Notes: generated by a model from the sequence alone, not told the origin. DNA of 64,000 nt from Saccharothrix luteola (GCF_020859565.1 NZ_JAJHUO010000044.1:23661-87660); one strand, 5' to 3'. Positions 7,994 through 16,760 are shown, numbered from the stretch's first letter. Made by a program: numbers and translations.

Positions 7994-9094
7994 TCAGTAC
8001 GAGAAAGGCCAAGTGCGCCAGTAGTTGCGGACGCGCACCCAGATACCGAACAGGCCACGTGGCTCCACGATCAGGAACACCACGATCAGCAGCCCGTAGA
8101 GGACCGCCTCGACCTGGAACACCGTGACCGCACCGGTCGCGTCTGCGCTGATGAACGGCAGCACCGTCGGGAGTTCCCGGGTGATGCGCGGCAGCAGCGT
8201 GATGAACAGCGCGCCCATGATCGCGCCGGAGATGGTGCCCGCGCCGCCGATGAGCACCATGGCGATGTACTGCACCGACAGCAGCAGGCCGAACGAGCCG
8301 GGGTCGAAGAACCCGTTGACCACGAACAACAACGAGCCCGCGACACCGGCGTAGAACGACGACACGGCGAACGCCAGCGCCTTGTACCGGGTCAGGTCGA
8401 CGCCGATCACGGCCGCCGCCAGGTCGCGGTCGCGCACCGCCGCGAACGCCCGCCCGATCCGCGACCGCACCAGGTTGCGCGCCAGCACCGCGAAGATCAC
8501 CAGCAGGACGAACATCAGCAGGTAGAGCTGCTGCGGCCCGCTGAAGAACTCCGACGGCCGGTCCAGCCGCACGCCGAACAGCTCCGGCACCGCCGCCGGC
8601 CGGCCCACGCCCGGACCGCCGGTCAACGACGTCCACTCGCGGAACACGTGCTCGCCGAGGAACACCAGCCCCAGCGTCACGATCGCCAGGTACAGCCCGC
8701 GCAACCGGACCGCGATCGGCGCCACGACCAGCCCCGCGAGCCCCGCCACCAGCCCGGACGCCAGCAGCCACACGGGCAGCGACGTCACCCCGAACCCGAG
8801 CACCCGCCCGTCCGGGTCCCCGGAGAGCGCCGCGCCGGTGTACGCGCCGATGGCCAGGAAGAACGCGTGCCCCAACGACACCTGCCCGGCGTACCCGGTC
8901 ACGATGTTCAACCCGATCGCGCCGATCGCCGCCACGAACCCGGTGGCCAGCAACATCAGCAGGTCGTCGGTGATGGCGAACGGCACCAGCAGCGCCACCA
9001 CCACCAACGCCCCCGTCCACGTCCGCTTGGGGCGCGTGTTGAGGAACGCCATGTCCTGCGCGTAGGAGGTGTAAAGCTCCGGACGACCCTTCAC
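7994..9094 (-). CDS. livM: Branched-chain amino acid-type ABC permease, LivM family
   Basis: This 366-residue polytopic membrane protein has about ten hydrophobic segments and the LivM signature region GLNIVTGYAGQVSLGHAFFL at residues 58-77. It forms the transmembrane channel with LivH. The GTG at 9094 overlaps the livH stop by four bases (GTGA) and is preceded by the ideal ribosome site AAGGAGGTGGAG. Longer frames to 9199 fall inside livH and are rejected. Only 13 bp separate its stop from the binding-protein start. Confidence 0.9.
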   Translation of the reverse strand: MKGRPELYTSYAQDMAFLNTRPKRTWTGALVVVALLVPFAITDDLLMLLATGFVAAIGAIGLNIVTGYAGQVSLGHAFFLAIGAYTGAALSGDPDGRVLGFGVTSLPVWLLASGLVAGLAGLVVAPIAVRLRGLYLAIVTLGLVFLGEHVFREWTSLTGGPGVGRPAAVPELFGVRLDRPSEFFSGPQQLYLLMFVLLVIFAVLARNLVRSRIGRAFAAVRDRDLAAAVIGVDLTRYKALAFAVSSFYAGVAGSLLFVVNGFFDPGSFGLLLSVQYIAMVLIGGAGTISGAIMGALFITLLPRITRELPTVLPFISADATGAVTVFQVEAVLYGLLIVVFLIVEPRGLFGIWVRVRNYWRTWPFSY

Positions 9095-9978
9095 AGCCGC
9101 TCCACCTCCTTGCTGCCGAACAGCCCGTAGGGCCGCACGAGCAGCACGACCAACATCAGCACGTACGGCGCGACCAGCGCGAAGTTCGGCCCGAGCCACG
9201 GCGCCACGTCACCCTGGTAGGTGCCGACCAGCGACTCCACGACCCCGACGGCCAGCCCGCCGACGACCGCGCCGCCCAGCGAGTCCAGCCCGCCGAGGAT
9301 GATCGCCGGCAACGCCTTCAGCGCGATCACCCACAGCTGCTGGTCCACGCCCGCGCCGGTGGCCACGAACACCCCGGCCAACGCCGCCAGACCACCCGCG
9401 ATCGCCCACGACAGCGCGAACACCGAACCGACCGAGATGCCCTGCGCCAGCGCGACCTCCTGGTCGTAGGCCACCGCGCGCATCGCCAGCCCCACCCGGG
9501 AGAACCGGAAGAACGCGAACAGCACCGCGACCACGACCACCGTCGTGCCGAACATGACCAGGTACCGCTGCTGCACCTCGACGCCGAGCAGCGTCACCGT
9601 CGACAGGCCCCACGGGTCGCCGACCTGCCGCACGTCCAGCCCGATGAACGCGTTCGTCACCACGCGCACCACCACGTCCACGCCGATGGTGATGATCGCG
9701 ACCACGAACACCGGCTTGCCGATCATCGGCCGCAGCACGGTCCGCTCCACGCCCAGCGCCAGCACGGCGATCAGCACCGCCGCGATCGGCACGGCCGCGA
9801 AGAACCCGACCTCCGCGGCCAGGTAGCTGACCAGCACCGCGCCCGCCAGCATGAACGCCGGCTGGGCGAAGCTGATCACCCTGGTGGACTTGTAGATGAT
9901 GACGAAGCCCAGCGCCAGCAGCGCGTAGATCGACCCCGAGCCCAGGCCCCGGATCAGCGATTGCAGGAACTCGGTCAT
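9091..9978 (-). CDS. livH: Branched-chain amino acid-type ABC permease, LivH family
   Basis: This 295-residue integral membrane protein has the family's usual start (LIRGLGSGSIYALLALGFVI) and the conserved GGLDSLGGAVVGGLAVGVVE loop near residues 240-260 that contacts the ATPases. It pairs with LivM to form the channel. Its ATG overlaps the acyl-CoA ligase stop as ATGA (9978-9975), and its own stop overlaps livM, so translation is coupled through the operon. Confidence 0.9.
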   Translation of the reverse strand: MTEFLQSLIRGLGSGSIYALLALGFVIIYKSTRVISFAQPAFMLAGAVLVSYLAAEVGFFAAVPIAAVLIAVLALGVERTVLRPMIGKPVFVVAIITIGVDVVVRVVTNAFIGLDVRQVGDPWGLSTVTLLGVEVQQRYLVMFGTTVVVVAVLFAFFRFSRVGLAMRAVAYDQEVALAQGISVGSVFALSWAIAGGLAALAGVFVATGAGVDQQLWVIALKALPAIILGGLDSLGGAVVGGLAVGVVESLVGTYQGDVAPWLGPNFALVAPYVLMLVVLLVRPYGLFGSKEVERL

Positions 9979-11828
9979 CCGCGCCCCCCGGCGTACATGT
10001 CGTCGACGAGCTCGCCGAACACCTTGGCCAGTGCCGACCGCTTGACCTTCTGCGTCGCGGTCAGCTCACCGTCCTCGTGGTCGAGCTCCTTCGGCAGCAT
10101 GCGGAACTTCTTGACCTGCTCCACGGTGGCGAACCGCCCGTTGACCTCGGTCACGATGCCCTGCACCAACTCGCGCACCTCGTCCTTCTCCGCGAGGTCG
10201 CGGTAGGTGGTGTAGGTGATCCGGCGTTGCCTGGCCCAGTGGCCGACGGTGTCGTACTCGATGCCGATCAGCGCCACCAGGTACGGGCGCCGGTCGCCGA
10301 GCACGATCGCCTCCTTGATGTACGGCGAGGACTTCAGCGCGTTCTCGACCTCCGACGGCGCCACGTTCTTGCCGCCCGCGGTGATGATGATGTCCTTCAT
10401 CCGGTCGGTGATCCGCACGTGCTTGCCGTCGACCCACTCGCCGACGTCGCCGGTGCGCAGCCAGCCGTCCGGGGTCATCGCCCGCCGGGTGGCCTCCTCG
10501 TCGCGCCAGTAGCCGGCGAACACGCCCGCGTGCCTGGTCTGGATCTCGCCGTCGTCGGCGATCCGCAGCTCCACGCCGGGGTGCGGTTCGCCGACCGTGC
10601 CGAGCTTCACCCGGCCGGGCCGGTTGCCGGTGGCGACGGCGCTGTTCTCGGTCATCCCGTACACCTCGTGCATCGGCACGCCGATGCCCATGAAGAACCG
10701 CAGCACCTGCGGCGAGATGGGCGCGGCGCCCGACGCGGCGTACCGGACGTGCCGCAGCCCGATCCGCGCCTTCAACGCGCGGAAGCAGAACAGCCAGCCG
10801 ATGCCGTACTTCAGCCGCGTGCCGACGGTGTGCCTGCCGCCGTTGCGCACCAGGTGATCGCCGAGGCCGTCGGCCACGCGCAGCCAGAACCGGGTGGTCG
10901 CCCGCTTGAGCCAGGTGGCGCTGGACGCGCTGATCGTGATGGCCGCCAACACCTTCTCCCAGATGCGGGGCACGCCGAACAGGATCGTCGGCTGCACCTC
11001 GCGCAGGTTCGCCTGCACCGTCTCGATGGACTCGGCGAAGTGCACCTGCACCCCGGCCGACGCGCTGAACCACGTGGTGAAGATGCGTTCGGCGACGTGG
11101 CACAGCGGCAGGTAGGACAGCGTGATGTCCTTCGGTGACGGCGGCGGTTCGGTGAACCCGCCGCCCTCGACCAGCGACTGGACGGCGAACTCGACGTTCG
11201 CCACGGTCAGCATCGCGCCCTTGGGCGGCCCGGTCGTGCCCGAGGTGTAGATCAACGTCATCACGTCGTCCGCCTCGACCTCGCGCATCCGGCGCGCGAC
11301 CGCGTCCGGGTTCCGCTCCCGGTGCTCCGCGCCCATCGCCAGGAAGTCGTCCCACGACAGCAGCTTCGGGTTGTCGTAGCGGTGCCGGATGCCGCGCGGC
11401 TCGATGTACACGATGCGCTCCAGGTCGGGCAGGGCGTCCAGCACGGCCAGCGCCTTGTCCACCTGCTCCTGGTCCTCGGCGATGAGCACGCGGGTCGCGG
11501 AGTGCGACAGCAGGTACGCGACCTCGGCGGCCGGGTTCGTCGGGTACAGGCCCACGGTGACCGCCCGCACGGCCGCCGCGCCGATGTCGGTGTAGAGCCA
11601 CTCGCGGCGGTTCTCCGAGTGGATCGCGACCCGGTCGCCCGCGTCGACGCCGAGCGCCAGCAGGGCGTGGCCGACCAGCTCGGCCTGCGCCCAGTACCGC
11701 GCCCAGCTCACCTCGCGCCAGATGCCGAAGTCCTTGGCCCGCAACGCCACCGCGTCCGGCGTGCGGGCGGCCCGGTCGCGGACGCGGGTCACGATGGTGG
11801 TGAGCCCGGTGGTGGTGGCCGTCGTCAT
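9975..11828 (-). CDS. fadD: Long-chain fatty-acid-CoA ligase (FadD15-like AMP-dependent synthetase)
   Basis: This 617-residue AMP-binding enzyme would activate a carboxylic acid with ATP and CoA to the acyl-CoA. The P-loop motif LIYTSGTTGPPKGAMLT is intact near residues 185-201. The motifs MHEVYGMTENSA and GWLRTGDVGEW and the C-terminal IITAGGKNVAP hinge follow in order, as in FadD15-type ligases. The ATG at 11828 overlaps the livG stop (ATGA) and the stop overlaps livH (ATGA). It is therefore embedded in the Liv operon, which suggests that the transported substrate, or a product of it, is a carboxylic acid trapped as a CoA ester. That link is inference. Confidence 0.9.
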   Translation of the reverse strand: MTTATTTGLTTIVTRVRDRAARTPDAVALRAKDFGIWREVSWARYWAQAELVGHALLALGVDAGDRVAIHSENRREWLYTDIGAAAVRAVTVGLYPTNPAAEVAYLLSHSATRVLIAEDQEQVDKALAVLDALPDLERIVYIEPRGIRHRYDNPKLLSWDDFLAMGAEHRERNPDAVARRMREVEADDVMTLIYTSGTTGPPKGAMLTVANVEFAVQSLVEGGGFTEPPPSPKDITLSYLPLCHVAERIFTTWFSASAGVQVHFAESIETVQANLREVQPTILFGVPRIWEKVLAAITISASSATWLKRATTRFWLRVADGLGDHLVRNGGRHTVGTRLKYGIGWLFCFRALKARIGLRHVRYAASGAAPISPQVLRFFMGIGVPMHEVYGMTENSAVATGNRPGRVKLGTVGEPHPGVELRIADDGEIQTRHAGVFAGYWRDEEATRRAMTPDGWLRTGDVGEWVDGKHVRITDRMKDIIITAGGKNVAPSEVENALKSSPYIKEAIVLGDRRPYLVALIGIEYDTVGHWARQRRITYTTYRDLAEKDEVRELVQGIVTEVNGRFATVEQVKKFRMLPKELDHEDGELTATQKVKRSALAKVFGELVDDMYAGGRG

Positions 11829-12643
11829 GCCGCGCCTCCCGCGCTCTGGTGCGCCTCGCCGAGGTAGGCGCGCACGACGTCGGGGTCCTGCTGCACCTCG
11901 GCGGGCGTGCCGGTGCGGATCGGCTTGCCGAAGTCCAGCACCATCACCCGGTCGGCGAGGTCCATCACCAGGCCCATGTCGTGCTCGACCATGACCATCG
12001 CGATGCCGAGCTCGTCGCGGACGTCGAGCACGAACCGCGCCATGTCCTCGGTCTCCTCGACGTTCATGCCCGCGACCGGCTCGTCCAGCAGCAGCACCTT
12101 CGGCTCCATCGCCAGCGCGCGCCCGAGTTCCACGCGCTTCTGCACGCCGTACGGCAGCAGGCCCACCGGCAGGCGCCGCCACTGCTCCAGCTCGAGGAAG
12201 TCGATGACCTCCTCGACCGCCTCCCGGTTGGCCAGCTCCTCGCGCCGGGCCCGGCCGACCCACGCGAACGCGGCCAGCGCCCCGTACCGCATGTGGTTGT
12301 GCCGGCCCAGCATCAGGTTCTCCACCACGGTGAGGTGGGCGAACAGCTCGATGTTCTGGAACGTCCTGGCGATGCCCATGGCGGCGACCTTGTGCGGGCG
12401 CCTGCCCAGCACCTCCTCGCCCTGGAACCGCACCGACCCCTGCTGTGGCCGGTAGACGCCGGACAGCACGTTGAAGATCGACGTCTTGCCCGCGCCGTTG
12501 GGCCCGATGATGGCGAACAGCTCGCCCGCGGCGACGTGGAACGACACGCCGTCCACGGCGGTGACGCCGTCGAACGCCAGCCGCACGTCCCGCACTTCGA
12601 GCACGTTCGCCCCGGCTTCCCGGCTCTGCGCTGCTCGGCTCAC
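11825..12643 (-). CDS. livG: Branched-chain amino acid-type ABC transporter ATPase, LivG family
   Basis: This 272-residue nucleotide-binding subunit has Walker A GPNGAGKTSIFNVLSG near residue 45, the LivG-type signature LLPYGVQKRVELGRALA in place of LSGGQ, and Walker B VLLLDEPVAGMN. It powers the permease pair together with LivF. The GTG at 12643 is chosen because it overlaps the livF stop by four bases, as at the other junctions. A GTG at 12652 is the alternative and would add three residues. Confidence 0.9.
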   Translation of the reverse strand: MSRAAQSREAGANVLEVRDVRLAFDGVTAVDGVSFHVAAGELFAIIGPNGAGKTSIFNVLSGVYRPQQGSVRFQGEEVLGRRPHKVAAMGIARTFQNIELFAHLTVVENLMLGRHNHMRYGALAAFAWVGRARREELANREAVEEVIDFLELEQWRRLPVGLLPYGVQKRVELGRALAMEPKVLLLDEPVAGMNVEETEDMARFVLDVRDELGIAMVMVEHDMGLVMDLADRVMVLDFGKPIRTGTPAEVQQDPDVVRAYLGEAHQSAGGAA

Positions 12644-13425
12644 GACAACCACCGCTTCCGCCGCTTGTAGTGCTTCACGTCGCGGAACGACTGCGCGGCG
12701 CCCTCACCGCGCAGGCCCAGGTAGAACTCGCGCACGTCCTCGTCGGCCAGCAGCGCGGCGGCCGGCTTGTCCATCACGACCTTGCCCGTCTCCAGCACGT
12801 AGCCGTGGTCGGCGATGGACAGCGCCATGGTCGCGTTCTGCTCGACCAGCAGCACGGTCGTGCCGGCCGCGTTGATCTTCACGATGAGGTCGCGGATCTG
12901 CTGGACCATGAGCGGGGCCAGGCCCAGGCTCGGCTCGTCCAGCAGCAGGTAGCGAGGCTCGGACATCAGCGCCCGGCCGATGGACAGCATCTGCTGCTCG
13001 CCGCCGGACAGGTAGCCCGCGCTCTGCCGCCGCCGTTCGCGCAGCCTGGGGAACAACTCGTACATCCGGTCCAGGTTCTGCTTGATGCCGCGCGGCCTGC
13101 TGTGCCCGCCGATGCGCAGGTTCTCCTCGACCGACAGCTCGGCCAGGATGCGCCTGCCCTCCAGCGCCTGCTTCACGCCGAGCGACGCGATGCGCGTCGG
13201 CGAGGCGCGGTGGATCGGATCGCCGTCCAGGGTGATCCCGCCGCGCGTGACCTTGCCGTCGTGCACGTCGAGCAGGCCGGACAGCGCGCGCAGCAGCGTC
13301 GTCTTGCCCGCTCCGTTCGCGCCGAGCAGGGCGACGATCCGCCCCTCCGGGACCCTCAGGCTCACGCCGCGCAGCACCAACATCACGTCGTCGTAGACCA
13401 CCTCAAGGTTGTTCGCCTCGAGCAC
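12640..13425 (-). CDS. livF: Branched-chain amino acid-type ABC transporter ATPase, LivF family
   Basis: This 261-residue ATPase has Walker A GANGAGKTTLLRALSG, signature YLSGGEQQMLSIGRAL and Walker B YLLLDEPSLGLAP. It carries a basic extension (KHYKRRKRWLS) at the C-terminus. It is the first gene of the six-gene operon. GGAGG lies about 8 nt before the GTG. Upstream on this strand a CATACT (13465-13460) could act as a -10 box, but no clear -35 is visible. Confidence 0.9.
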   Translation of the reverse strand: MLEANNLEVVYDDVMLVLRGVSLRVPEGRIVALLGANGAGKTTLLRALSGLLDVHDGKVTRGGITLDGDPIHRASPTRIASLGVKQALEGRRILAELSVEENLRIGGHSRPRGIKQNLDRMYELFPRLRERRRQSAGYLSGGEQQMLSIGRALMSEPRYLLLDEPSLGLAPLMVQQIRDLIVKINAAGTTVLLVEQNATMALSIADHGYVLETGKVVMDKPAAALLADEDVREFYLGLRGEGAAQSFRDVKHYKRRKRWLS

Positions 13426-13565
13426 CAGGCGCCTCCGGGGATGTCGGGGAGGCGATCAGTATGACTCCGATCACAGGGTTACCTACCGCTGTTCGCAAAC
13501 CGTGATGAACCAGCCCACGGCATGTTCGGCTTTCACGATTCTGTTGCTCAGTCCTGTGTGGACTG

Positions 13566-13591
13566 GTGTAGCGGGAGGGGTCCGTGGGTAT
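13566..13591 (+). promoter_or_regulatory. SigF/SigB-type promoter upstream of the anti-sigma/sigma pair
   Basis: GTGT (13566-13569), 16 nt, then GGGTAT (13586-13591) resembles the actinobacterial SigF consensus GTTT-N15/16-GGGTAT. It lies 45 bp before the ATG at 13637. The sigma factor encoded downstream would then control its own operon. The match is by eye. Confidence 0.6.
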
Positions 13592-13636
13592 GCCCCCGGC
13601 TACTGCGACGAGGGTTGTGAGGAGCGTTCGCCACAC

Positions 13637-13999
13637 ATGGACGGCTCGGAGGTGGAGCTCAGGGTGGCGGCCAGACCGGCCCACCTCTCGGTCATCCGCG
13701 CGGTCGCCGGCGCGGTCGCGCGGCGCACCCCCGACCTGGCCGTCGACCTGATCATCGCCGTCGACGAGGCGTGCAGCGCACTGATCTCCCGGACCCTGGA
13801 CCCGTCGGCCGTCCTGCGGTGCCGGTTCGCCCGGGAAGGTGATTCCGTCCGCTTCCGGGCGGAGGTCCGGTCATCGGCCGTCACCGTGCCCGATCATGAC
13901 TCGTTGTACTGGCGGGTCGTCAGCTCCGTGACCGACGCGGTGGCCACCTGGGTTGACGGGGAGGGTCGGTTGCGGGTCGAGCTGAGGTGTCGGGCATGA
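13637..13999 (+). CDS. Anti-sigma factor-like ATP-binding protein (RsbW-type, degenerate)
   Basis: This 120-residue protein has the layout of RsbW-type GHKL kinases: an opening beta strand (ELRVAARPAHLSVIRAVAGA), then the N-box-like helix LIIAVDEACSALISRTLD near residues 38-55. The region where the DxGxG nucleotide-binding motif is expected reads SSAVTVPDHDSLYWRVVSSV and has no such glycines, so kinase activity is doubtful and it may act by binding only. The gene overlaps the sigma-factor start as ATGA, the usual pairing of an anti-sigma factor with its partner. The ATG follows GAGGAG at 12-nt spacing. A SigF-type promoter lies upstream. Confidence 0.72.
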   Translation: MDGSEVELRVAARPAHLSVIRAVAGAVARRTPDLAVDLIIAVDEACSALISRTLDPSAVLRCRFAREGDSVRFRAEVRSSAVTVPDHDSLYWRVVSSVTDAVATWVDGEGRLRVELRCRA

Positions 14000-14742
14000 A
14001 CGCGGTGGACTACCAGCCGCTGTTCCACGAGCTGGCGGAAGCCGAGCGGGACGGCGAGCGCTACCAGCGGCTGCGTGACCGGTTGGTCACCGAGCACCTG
14101 CCGATGGCCAGGCACATCGCCGACCGGTTCGCCGAGCGCGGCGAGTCCGTGGAGGACCTGCGGCAGGTGGCGGCGGTCGGGCTGATCAACGCCGTGGACC
14201 GGTTCGACGTCACGCGCGGTATCGACTTCCTGGCGTTCGCCGTGCCGACGATCACCGGTGAGGTGCGGCGGTACCTGCGTGACCAGGGGTGGGCGCTGCG
14301 CGTGCCGCGGCGGTTGAAGGAGCTGTGCGTCGCCATCGACACGGCGCGGGTGGAGCTGTCCCGCGTGTCCGGGCGCACGCCGACGCCCAGCGAGGTCGCC
14401 AGGCACCTCGGCATCGGGGTGGACCAGGTCTACGAGGGGCTGCACGCGACGTCGGCGTACCACCTGCTGTCGTTGGACGAGCAGTCGATCAGCGAGGAGT
14501 TGAACTACGCCGAACGGCTGATCAGCGACGACCCGGCTCTGGAGGTCGTCGAGCTGCACCACGCGTTGGACCCGATGCTGCGCGGGCTGCCCAAGAGGGA
14601 GAGGCGGATCGTGGTGCTGCGCTTCTTCCGCGGCATGACGCAGAGCCAGATCGCGGACTCGGTCGGCGTGTCGCAGATGCACGTCTCGCGGCTGTTGAGC
14701 CGGTCCTTGGCCCGGTTGCGCTCGTTGCTCGATGATGAGTAG
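13996..14742 (+). CDS. sigF: RNA polymerase sigma factor, SigF/SigB (stress, group 3) family
   Basis: This 248-residue sigma factor has region 2 (ARHIADRFAERGESVEDLRQ, then VGLINAVDRFDVTRG), region 3 (RVPRRLKELCVAIDTARVEL) and region 4 with the HTH QSQIADSVGVSQMHVSRLLS. That order and length fit the SigF/SigB general-stress family. The ATG at 13996 has GAGG at 8-nt spacing and overlaps the anti-sigma stop; an in-frame GTG at 13987 is less well placed. Release from the upstream RsbW-like protein by a STAS antagonist such as that at 18970 is the expected switch. The symbol denotes family only. Confidence 0.9.
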   Translation: MNAVDYQPLFHELAEAERDGERYQRLRDRLVTEHLPMARHIADRFAERGESVEDLRQVAAVGLINAVDRFDVTRGIDFLAFAVPTITGEVRRYLRDQGWALRVPRRLKELCVAIDTARVELSRVSGRTPTPSEVARHLGIGVDQVYEGLHATSAYHLLSLDEQSISEELNYAERLISDDPALEVVELHHALDPMLRGLPKRERRIVVLRFFRGMTQSQIADSVGVSQMHVSRLLSRSLARLRSLLDDE

Positions 14743-14793
14743 CGCTCGTGCGCCGTCGAGCCTGGGTCGCGCGGGACGGAAGGGGTGGTCGCC

Positions 14794-15162
14794 GTGGTGG
14801 CGGGCCCGGTGAGCCTGGCGTGGCCGCAGCGGGCGGCCGTGGTCCTGGGCGTGCTGCTGGTCGCGTGGGGCGTGGCGGACCTCGTGCGGTCCGAGCCGGG
14901 ATGGGCGGTGCTGCACCTGGTGAGCGGTGTGGTGATCGGGGCGGCGGCGGTGCGGACCCGGGTGGCGCGGCTGGTCGGCTCGATGACGGGTGTCGTGTAC
15001 CTGGTCGTGTTCGCGTTCGGGGTGAGCGAGTCGGGTGGGTCGATGGACGCCGGCCTCATCGGCAACGCGGTGCACCTGCTGATCGGCTTCGCCTCCGTGG
15101 GCGTCGCGGAGGGCTGCGCGTGGTGCGAACAACGAGCCCGCCGCGCCGCCGACTCCCACTGA
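14794..15162 (+). CDS. DUF4383-like integral membrane protein
   Basis: This 122-residue protein has four hydrophobic segments at about residues 7-24, 35-55, 61-80 and 88-105. It ends in a polar tail with a Cys pair (EGCAWCEQRARR). Size and topology match DUF4383 proteins, which have no assigned function and are often found among stress-induced genes. GGAAGG (14778-14783) is correctly spaced for the GTG at 14794; the GTG at 14785 almost touches it. The gene begins 51 bp after the sigma factor stop and is probably in the same transcript. Confidence 0.7.
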   Translation: MVAGPVSLAWPQRAAVVLGVLLVAWGVADLVRSEPGWAVLHLVSGVVIGAAAVRTRVARLVGSMTGVVYLVVFAFGVSESGGSMDAGLIGNAVHLLIGFASVGVAEGCAWCEQRARRAADSH

Positions 15163-15408
15163 CCTCCCCTTCCTTGTTCCACCTGTTCCTCCCACCTCGC
15201 CCCCACCCGCCTTCGCCACACCACTCGCCGAGCCGTCCGGCCGCCGTTCCCTCAGCCCTTCCCGCCGCCGTTCCCGCCGCCATTCCCATCGCCGTTCCCG
15301 CCGCTCTCTTCCCTCAGCCGTTGCTGCGCCGTTTCGAGGGCCGCTCCCACACCGATCTCAGGCCCGTTCCCACAGCCATCGGCGCGTTTTCCCGTGCCGG
15401 TGAGCGCG
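15163..15408. other. Pyrimidine-rich intergenic stretch
   Basis: About 245 bp without a gene. The plus strand is strongly C/T-biased from 15165 to 15330, with irregular repeats of the CCGTTCCCGCCG type. Frames crossing it are low-complexity Pro/Ala strings without coding character. It ends at the SigF-type promoter at 15409. Confidence 0.5.
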
Positions 15409-15433
15409 GTTGCACCAACCCCCTTTCGGGTAC
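15409..15433 (+). promoter_or_regulatory. SigF/SigB-type promoter of the baeRF gene
   Basis: GTTG (15409-15412), 15 nt, then GGGTAC (15428-15433) lies 35 bp before the ATG at 15468. It matches the GTTT-N15-GGGTAT pattern with one substitution in each box. Confidence 0.6.
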
Positions 15434-15467
15434 CACCCGTGTAACCCGAACGGGGAGGACCGAACCG

Positions 15468-16391
15468 ATGCACACGGCGAGTCTGCAAAACCTGGTCGAC
15501 GTCGAGGGACCGTTCGTCTCCGTGTACCTCGACGTCGGCGATCACGTGGACCTGCGATGGCGGGCGATGCGCGATCAACTCCAAGCCATGGCCGCCGACC
15601 CGTACCTCGTGGCATTGGCGCACAACGCGATCATGTCCGGCACGACCCCGCGCGGCCTCGCCGGGCGTGGTCTGGTCGTGGGCGGCGGACGGGTGCTGGT
15701 CGACCAGTACGTCCCGGTCCCACCGACCGGCTACACCGCCCGAACCGGCCCGCTCCCCTACATCCTGCCGCTGGTCGACCTGTCCGAACCCCTCCTGCCG
15801 CACGTGGTCGTCCAGGTCGGCGAGCACGGCGCGGACCTGCGCGGCGTCGACCCGACCGGCCGCCCGGTGGCGGTGGCGACCGTGGGCGCGCGGCGTCCCG
15901 GACGGCGACTCGACGCCCAGGAACTGGCCGACGTCGCCGAGGAAGCCGCCACCCTGGTCGACCTGCTGGGCGCGCCGCTGCTGGTGCTGGCCGGGCCGTT
16001 GGCCGGGCGGCGCTCACTGCGGGTGGCCTTGCCGACCCGCTACCACCACTTGGTGGTCGAGGTCGAGGGACCACCCGATCGGGCCGTGCTCCACCTGGCC
16101 GGACGGGCGAACCAGGACGCCCGGCGCGCGGTGGTCGAGCGATTCCGGGACGAGTCCACGCGGCTCACCGGACGCGCCGTGCACGGACTGGTCGCGGTCC
16201 GGCAGGCGTTGGCCGAGGGCCGGGTCGACACGCTGCTGCTGACCGACACGCTCGTCGGCTCGCAGCAGGTCGACGACGGCCGGGCCGACGAGGTGCTGCC
16301 GTTGCGGGCGGTCGAGTGCGGGGCCGAGATCGTGCTCGTCGGCGGGGCGGTTCGGCTGCACGAGGACGTCGGCGCCCTGCTCCGCCAGTGA
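15468..16391 (+). CDS. baeRF / Vms1-like release-factor-family protein (Rv2629-related, possible ribosome hibernation factor)
   Basis: This 307-residue protein begins SLQNLVDVEGPFVSVYLDVG, then LRWRAMRDQL, a pattern typical of actinobacterial baeRF proteins related to M. tuberculosis Rv2629. A second domain includes PLVDLSEPLLPHVVVQVGEH, and an L7Ae/eRF1 domain-3-like C-terminus ends EIVLVGGAVRLHEDVGALL. Members of this group (Balon and its mycobacterial relatives) bind idle ribosomes with EF-Tu during stress. No catalytic GGQ loop is seen, which fits a non-hydrolytic role, but the exact activity here is inference. GGGAGG at 8-nt spacing supports the ATG. A SigF-type promoter precedes it, consistent with stress induction. 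Confidence 0.75.
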   Translation: MHTASLQNLVDVEGPFVSVYLDVGDHVDLRWRAMRDQLQAMAADPYLVALAHNAIMSGTTPRGLAGRGLVVGGGRVLVDQYVPVPPTGYTARTGPLPYILPLVDLSEPLLPHVVVQVGEHGADLRGVDPTGRPVAVATVGARRPGRRLDAQELADVAEEAATLVDLLGAPLLVLAGPLAGRRSLRVALPTRYHHLVVEVEGPPDRAVLHLAGRANQDARRAVVERFRDESTRLTGRAVHGLVAVRQALAEGRVDTLLLTDTLVGSQQVDDGRADEVLPLRAVECGAEIVLVGGAVRLHEDVGALLRQ

Positions 16392-16760
16392 TCTCCGGTG
16401 ATCTCCGGTGATGGCCACTGAGGCCGGGTGATGCCCGGTGACGTCCACTGCTACCCCAGCCGGGGCCCGGTCCCGGCCGACGATTGCGGTCGTGACGGAA
16501 TTGCGGTGGTGGGCGATCGCGGTGGCGGCTGGTGATTGCGGTGGTACGTGATTGCGGTGACGGCGGCTGAGGTCGGGACGGTCGGCGGATGGTCGGCTGG
16601 GTGAGGCGGATGGGGTGGCACGGGGGGGTGGTTGGCGAGGGCTCCTCATGGTTTTAACCGAGGTGCGGTAACGGTGTTTCCGTACACTTTTGGCCGTTGA
16701 TCACTCGAAAGTGTGACCGGACGACCGACCGACCTGCGGAAACGGTGGACATGACGTGAT
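16392..16760. other. Intergenic region with short direct repeats
   Basis: This 369-bp stretch lies between convergent genes. From the stop codon at 16389, TGATCTCCGG is repeated twice (16389-16408) and followed by diverged GTGATG/GCCCGG and GTCCACTG variants to about 16450. A second family of GATTGCGGTG-like motifs recurs between 16480 and 16560. No gene, tRNA or clear terminator was seen. Confidence 0.5.
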
